A DNA stretch of 17,291 nucleotides from Phascolarctobacterium sp. Lineage in GTDB: Bacteria > Bacillota > Negativicutes > Acidaminococcales > Acidaminococcaceae. Below, in pieces: positions 14,825-17,291 of this stretch. Each line of letters begins with the position of its first letter. Positions within the stretch are counted from its first letter, which is position 1. Under the pieces are notes generated by a model. It saw only the letters and a list, made by a program, of their open reading frames with translations, was not told the DNA's origin and made no database searches. The stretch is from the NCBI GenBank assembly GCA_004558595.1, contig SFCN01000045.1:1-17291 (forward strand). The letters run 5' to 3'. A program made the translations under genes and the position numbers.

Positions 14825-15262
14825 ATGAAATCTTTTATGGCTAATCCGTCCAACATCGAACGTAAATGGTTCGTTGTTGACGCAGCTGATAAAACTCTGG
14901 GCCGTCTGGCTGCAGAAGTAGCAAAAGTCCTGCGCGGTAAGCATAAACCTACCTTTACCCCGCATATGGACACTGGTGATCACGTAATCATTATCAATGC
15001 CGACAAGGTTGTTCTGACCGGCAAAAAACTGACTAAGAAAGTTTATTTCCATCATTCTGGTTACCTCGGCGGCGACAGCTATGTAAAGGCTGGCGACATG
15101 CTGAAGAATAACCCTGTAAAAATGGTTGAGCTGGCAGTTAAGGGCATGATTCCCCATAACCGTCTGGGCGCAGACATTTACAGCAAGCTTCATGTATATG
15201 CTGGCAGCGAACATCCGCATGCAGCTCAAAAACCTGAAGTTTTGGAAATCAACGTTAGATAA
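14825..15262 (+). CDS. rplM: 50S ribosomal protein L13
   Basis: A 145-residue large-subunit protein that binds 23S rRNA early in assembly. It is recognised by RKWFVVDAADKTLGRLA, VLRGKHKPTFTPHMDTGDHV, the GKKL..K.Y..HSGY segment and KGMIPHNRLG. The ATG at 14825 has AGGAGGG at 14809-14815 nine bases upstream. Strong codon bias fits a highly expressed ribosomal gene. It is co-transcribed with rpsI, which starts 20 bases after its stop. It has its own promoter and leader, so it can be expressed independently of the upstream ecf-truA genes. Confidence 0.98.
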   Translation: MKSFMANPSNIERKWFVVDAADKTLGRLAAEVAKVLRGKHKPTFTPHMDTGDHVIIINADKVVLTGKKLTKKVYFHHSGYLGGDSYVKAGDMLKNNPVKMVELAVKGMIPHNRLGADIYSKLHVYAGSEHPHAAQKPEVLEINVR

Positions 15263-15282
15263 CATCCGGGAGGGAACAATAA

Positions 15283-15675
15283 ATGGCAGTAGTTACTTAT
15301 AACGCAACCGGTCGTCGTAAATCTTCCGTTGCCCGCGTTCGCCTGGTTCCGGGTGAAGGCAACATCGTAATCAACGATCGTGAATTAAATCAATACTTCG
15401 GTCTGAAGACTTTGGAGCTGATTGTTAACCAACCGCTCGAAGTTACCGAAACTAAAGGCAAATATGACGTACTCGTTAACGTAAACGGCGGCGGCATTTC
15501 CGGCCAAGCTGGTGCTATCCGTCACGGCATTGCTCGCGCTCTGCTGAAGGTTGACGCTGAATTCCGTCCTGTTCTGAAAAAAGCAGGCTTCCTGACTCGC
15601 GATCCTCGCGAAAAAGAACGTCGTAAATACGGCTTGAAGAAAGCTCGTAAGGCTAGCCAGTTCTCCAAACGTTAA
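15283..15675 (+). CDS. rpsI: 30S ribosomal protein S9
   Basis: A 130-residue small-subunit protein whose C-terminal tail reaches the P-site tRNA. It is recognised by YNATGRRKSSVARVRL, GGGISGQAGAIRHGIARAL, and the basic tail RKYGLKKARKASQFSKR ending in the conserved K-R that contacts tRNA. The ATG at 15283 has GGGAGGGA at 15268-15275 seven bases upstream. It is the second and last gene of the rplM-rpsI operon and is followed by a terminator at 15720. Convergent with the Rpn nuclease gene. Confidence 0.98.
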   Translation: MAVVTYNATGRRKSSVARVRLVPGEGNIVINDRELNQYFGLKTLELIVNQPLEVTETKGKYDVLVNVNGGGISGQAGAIRHGIARALLKVDAEFRPVLKKAGFLTRDPREKERRKYGLKKARKASQFSKR

Positions 15676-15719
15676 TTTTTGGACCTGTCCAGCACTCAAT
15701 CACAAATATCGCGCAATAT

Positions 15720-15747
15720 ACTCCGCATCGCAAGGTGCGGAGTTTTT
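15720..15747 (+). terminator. Intrinsic terminator of rplM-rpsI
   Basis: ACTCCGCA (15720-15727) pairs with TGCGGAGT (15736-15743), with an 8-base loop and TTTTT at 15743-15747. The stem core is the same ACTCCGCA/TGCGGAGT pair as in the sbcDC terminator. Confidence 0.85.
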
Positions 15748-15814
15748 GTATTCTTTTGGCTATATGAGTATAGGGTGCAGAAAGTAGGGGAATAGCGTTT
15801 AACACATTCTTTTA

Positions 15815-15839
15815 TAGAAAACTCCCCTTGCGGGGAGTT
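15815..15839 (-). terminator. Intrinsic terminator of the Rpn nuclease gene (minus strand)
   Basis: AACTCCCC (15820-15827) pairs with GGGGAGTT (15832-15839) around a TTGC loop. Read on the minus strand, the stem is followed by a T-rich run (TTTTC then TATAAAAG). It lies 11 bases after the end of the minus-strand gene at 15851. Confidence 0.75.
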
Positions 15840-15850
15840 GAAATGCACTG

Positions 15851-16024
15851 TTATAATAGCATCAAGTATTTTTTTTGTTCTTCAAGGCTTATACTTAATG
15901 CATCCATGGCCTGTTTAGCTGACCAGTGGCAGTTCTTCATGAGAGAGCGAATGTTTTTGAGAGTGTTTTCTTGAGCACCTTCTTTTTTAGCCTGTGCAGC
16001 ATTGGGTTTAAATGCATCATACAT
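15851..16024 (-). CDS. Candidate intragenic small protein (RpnS-like), same frame as the Rpn nuclease
   Basis: The internal ATG at codon 225 of the nuclease gene (16024-16022) is preceded by a full AAGGAGGT on the minus strand (16041-16034), nine bases away. Translation from it would give the last 57 residues, starting MYDAFKPNAAQAKKEG and ending KYLMLL, without any of the nuclease core. In E. coli Rpn proteins the C-terminal domain is also made separately from an internal start (RpnS) and blocks the toxicity of the full-length protein. The Shine-Dalgarno strength, spacing and position are seen. Expression and antitoxin role are inference. Confidence 0.5.
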   Translation of the reverse strand: MYDAFKPNAAQAKKEGAQENTLKNIRSLMKNCHWSAKQAMDALSISLEEQKKYLMLL

Positions 16025-16696
16025 AGTATTAGGACCTCCTTCTTCTTCGCTAGGTAATAATTGCAAATCTTCATTACCAGTCAAAAAGCTCATAAGCTTA
16101 AATGTTTCTTCTGGATGGGTAAGGCGAGTTTTACTTGGAATATAATTATTTGTCTCATTGATTTGAGAGAAGTAATCAGCAATATGCCAGAAATCACTTT
16201 TGAAAACAGATACTTCCTTCGTACTCATATGGGAAATATCGAATAGGTTAATCTTATAATCATTAGTAAATGGCGTGAGTTCTTGTGGAACCTCAAATAG
16301 GTCAAATAACCTTCTTGGTTTTTTCCACTTGGTTTTGCCAAAATAAAGAACTAAAGTAATGACTGGGTAGTAGTTTGAAACCTTGTCGTTCGCCTGAATT
16401 TTGTACTGAGCACCATCATAAGCAATAACTCTTAAAGGCATAGTGTTGTCTTTAGATATTTGGTTTTCAATACCAAGACAAGCGATATTGAAAATGCCCT
16501 TTTTCCAAAGCTTGGTAATATCACGTTGAATATAGCGATACTTTTTCTTGTCGTCATAAGCTGTCAGGCTTGTAAAATCCTGTAGCTCATCAGCTTTGAT
16601 GACCTCTCTACCATTAAAGCACAGGCCATTGACAATGTCAGCAAAAACGTCTGGCTTGGCTTCGAGAATCTTTTGAGAAATGTCCTTTTCTGCCAT
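15851..16696 (-). CDS. Rpn-family PD-(D/E)XK nuclease (recombination-promoting nuclease / putative transposase)
   Basis: A 281-residue protein of the Rpn (transposase_31-like, PDDEXK) family, DNA endonucleases tied to recombination and, in E. coli, to phage defence. The start is ATG at 16696 with a perfect AAGGAGGT six bases upstream. Visible family marks are DVFADIVNGLCFNG (16-29), a PD-(D/E)XK-like core with D59 in QRDITKLW and E77-x-Q79 in GIENQ, MPLRVIAYDGAQY, VITLVLYFG, and FTNDYKINLFDI. The C-terminal part (about 225-281) is a separate helical tail ending in AMDALSISLEEQKKYLMLL, which can be made alone from an internal start (see 15851-16024). The gene has its own promoter and terminator, is convergent to rpsI, and is clearly more AT-rich than the genes to its left, which suggests recent transfer. 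The exact activity is inferred from the family. Confidence 0.88.
   Translation of the reverse strand: MAEKDISQKILEAKPDVFADIVNGLCFNGREVIKADELQDFTSLTAYDDKKKYRYIQRDITKLWKKGIFNIACLGIENQISKDNTMPLRVIAYDGAQYKIQANDKVSNYYPVITLVLYFGKTKWKKPRRLFDLFEVPQELTPFTNDYKINLFDISHMSTKEVSVFKSDFWHIADYFSQINETNNYIPSKTRLTHPEETFKLMSFLTGNEDLQLLPSEEEGGPNTMYDAFKPNAAQAKKEGAQENTLKNIRSLMKNCHWSAKQAMDALSISLEEQKKYLMLL
16034..16041 (-). promoter_or_regulatory. Perfect internal Shine-Dalgarno in the Rpn nuclease gene
   Basis: AAGGAGGT on the minus strand is identical to the sequence before the gene's main start (near 16703-16710). It encodes Glu-Gly-Gly codons of the nuclease and lies nine bases before the in-frame internal ATG at 16024. 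Confidence 0.6.
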
Positions 16697-16743
16697 AAAT
16701 TTACCTCCTTGTGCAGCAAAAGAAAGATTCTCCCGTTAAGTTC

Positions 16744-16772
16744 ATCTTAGCACAAGCTAAGGTGATAGTCAA
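16744..16772 (-). promoter_or_regulatory. Promoter of the Rpn nuclease gene with an inverted repeat in its spacer
   Basis: On the minus strand TTGACT (16772-16767) and TAAGAT (16749-16744) are separated by 17 bp, with a TG making an extended -10. The spacer contains an inverted repeat, CTTAGC (16746-16751) and GCTAAG (16756-16761), separated by ACAA, which overlaps the -10 box. It is a candidate operator. Transcription would start near 16737, about 40 bases before the ATG. Confidence 0.7.
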
Positions 16773-16827
16773 CGAGAATGTAATGATAAAAGTGTTTATC
16801 CTTCCTTCTTAAAATCAACCCAATAAA

Positions 16828-16857
16828 CAAAAATAGTAGTGCCCAAAGACACTACTA
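16828..16857 (-). terminator. Orphan minus-strand intrinsic terminator
   Basis: TAGTAGTG (16834-16841) pairs with CACTACTA (16850-16857). Read on the minus strand, the stem is followed by TTTTTG (16833-16828). No minus-strand gene is visible between here and the window end, so what it terminates is unclear: a short RNA, an antisense transcript of the regulator leader, or a remnant. Confidence 0.65.
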
Positions 16858-17165
16858 CTACAAAAATTCGCTATGGAACGATTATAAGCTCCATGTTATT
16901 AAGTTGTTGTGTTTATATTAACATATAGTTATAGAAATTGCAAGAGGGAAAAGTAGAAATAGAGAAGAAAATTCAGAAAAATATTAAATTGTTAGTTTTA
17001 AACACGAGAAAGTGAAAAAAGTGTGAAATATATATGATATTGAAGGAACGAATTTACTATCACCAAGGTAAGAAGAAGCGACTTTGGTTAATAAGGCTCG
17101 GCGATGTAAAAAATACGTGTAGAAAGCCGTACATAATAAAATGTAAGAAATAGGAGGAATATTAA
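16858..17165 (+). other. AT-rich stretch upstream of the helix-turn-helix gene
   Basis: No credible gene. It holds an imperfect hairpin ATGGA/TCCAT near 16873-16894. It also holds an inverted repeat, ACCAAGGT (17062-17069) and ACTTTGGT (17081-17088), 8 bp with one wobble around an 11-base loop, in the probable leader or promoter region of the regulator gene. I found no clear -35/-10 pair for that gene. A minus-strand frame over 16984-17172 has no ribosome binding site and is not credited. Confidence 0.4.
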
Positions 17166-17291
17166 ATGGCAAAGTACAATAATGAAGAACTACTGAAGAA
17201 ATTTGGTTTGGAGATCATGCTTTATAGGTACTCAAAGGGTATTACTCAAAAAGAATTTGCTGATATGCTAGGTGTTACAAGGCAATACTTG
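17166..17291 (+). CDS. XRE-type helix-turn-helix regulator, N-terminal part (cut by the window end)
   Basis: The ATG at 17166 has AGGAGG at 17152-17157 eight bases upstream. The 42 visible codons give an N-terminal helix (LLKKFGLEIMLYRYSKG) and then a classical XRE/Cro-C1 helix-turn-helix (TQKEFADMLGVTRQYL, residues 27-42), with T27-Q28 and the Gly of the turn at the usual places. The rest lies outside the window, so it could be a plain repressor, the antitoxin of a toxin-antitoxin pair, or the N-terminus of a larger protein. It is in the AT-rich block and divergent from the Rpn nuclease gene, which it might regulate. Confidence 0.8.
   Translation, partial: MAKYNNEELLKKFGLEIMLYRYSKGITQKEFADMLGVTRQYL

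Noticed and set aside
16984..17172. 62-codon minus-strand frame over the leader of the helix-turn-helix gene
   Set aside because: It is antisense to the AT-rich leader and start of a well-supported gene, and no Shine-Dalgarno is seen. The minus-strand terminator at 16828 alone does not make it a gene.

Overview
The window reads as a chromosomal segment of an anaerobic, gut-type Firmicute. My best guess is class Negativicutes (Phascolarctobacterium or Acidaminococcaceae-like). The guess rests on the Firmicutes gene order ecfA1-ecfA2-ecfT-truA-rplM-rpsI, strong AGGAGG-type ribosome binding sites, classical sigma-70/A promoters with 17-bp spacers, a lipoprotein-anchored LivJ, and palindromic intergenic repeats of a kind common in gut Firmicutes. 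The taxon is inference.

Layout. 1-241 is the C-terminal end of an unrecognised gene. 242-606 has no convincing gene and looks like a structured RNA or long leader ending in an intrinsic terminator. Directly after it lies a 63-codon basic small protein gene (624-815) whose own transcription terminator sits inside the reading frame, before the stop codon. 905-996 holds a consensus promoter followed almost at once by a terminator. 1096-5654 is the sbcD-sbcC pair (DNA end- and hairpin-processing nuclease). 5655-6253 is a mostly empty spacer with one doubtful short ORF and the liv promoter. 6254-10998 is a complete branched-chain amino acid ABC importer, livJ-livH-livM-livG-livF, with a hairpin after livJ that may hold down the downstream genes. 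11000-11284 is a cluster of palindromic repeats and then a terminator whose right arm also supplies the -35 box of the next operon. 11367-14594 is ecfA1-ecfA2-ecfT-truA: the energising module of an ECF vitamin/metal importer plus tRNA pseudouridine synthase, with overlapping genes. 14694-15747 is the rplM-rpsI ribosomal operon with its promoter, a possible L13-type leader and a terminator.

From about 15800 onward the DNA is visibly more AT-rich and looks accessory. It holds a minus-strand Rpn-family PD-(D/E)XK nuclease gene (15851-16696) with its own promoter and terminator, an orphan minus-strand terminator, and the start of an XRE-type helix-turn-helix regulator (17166 to the window edge).

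Most of the window is conventional. Two things deserve real attention. First, the 63-codon ORF is built to give a non-stop mRNA, the layout known for the tmRNA-controlled ribosome rescue factors ArfA and BrfA. Second, the Rpn nuclease gene carries a perfect Shine-Dalgarno sequence and an in-frame ATG for its last 57 codons, the layout known for intragenic RpnS antitoxins.
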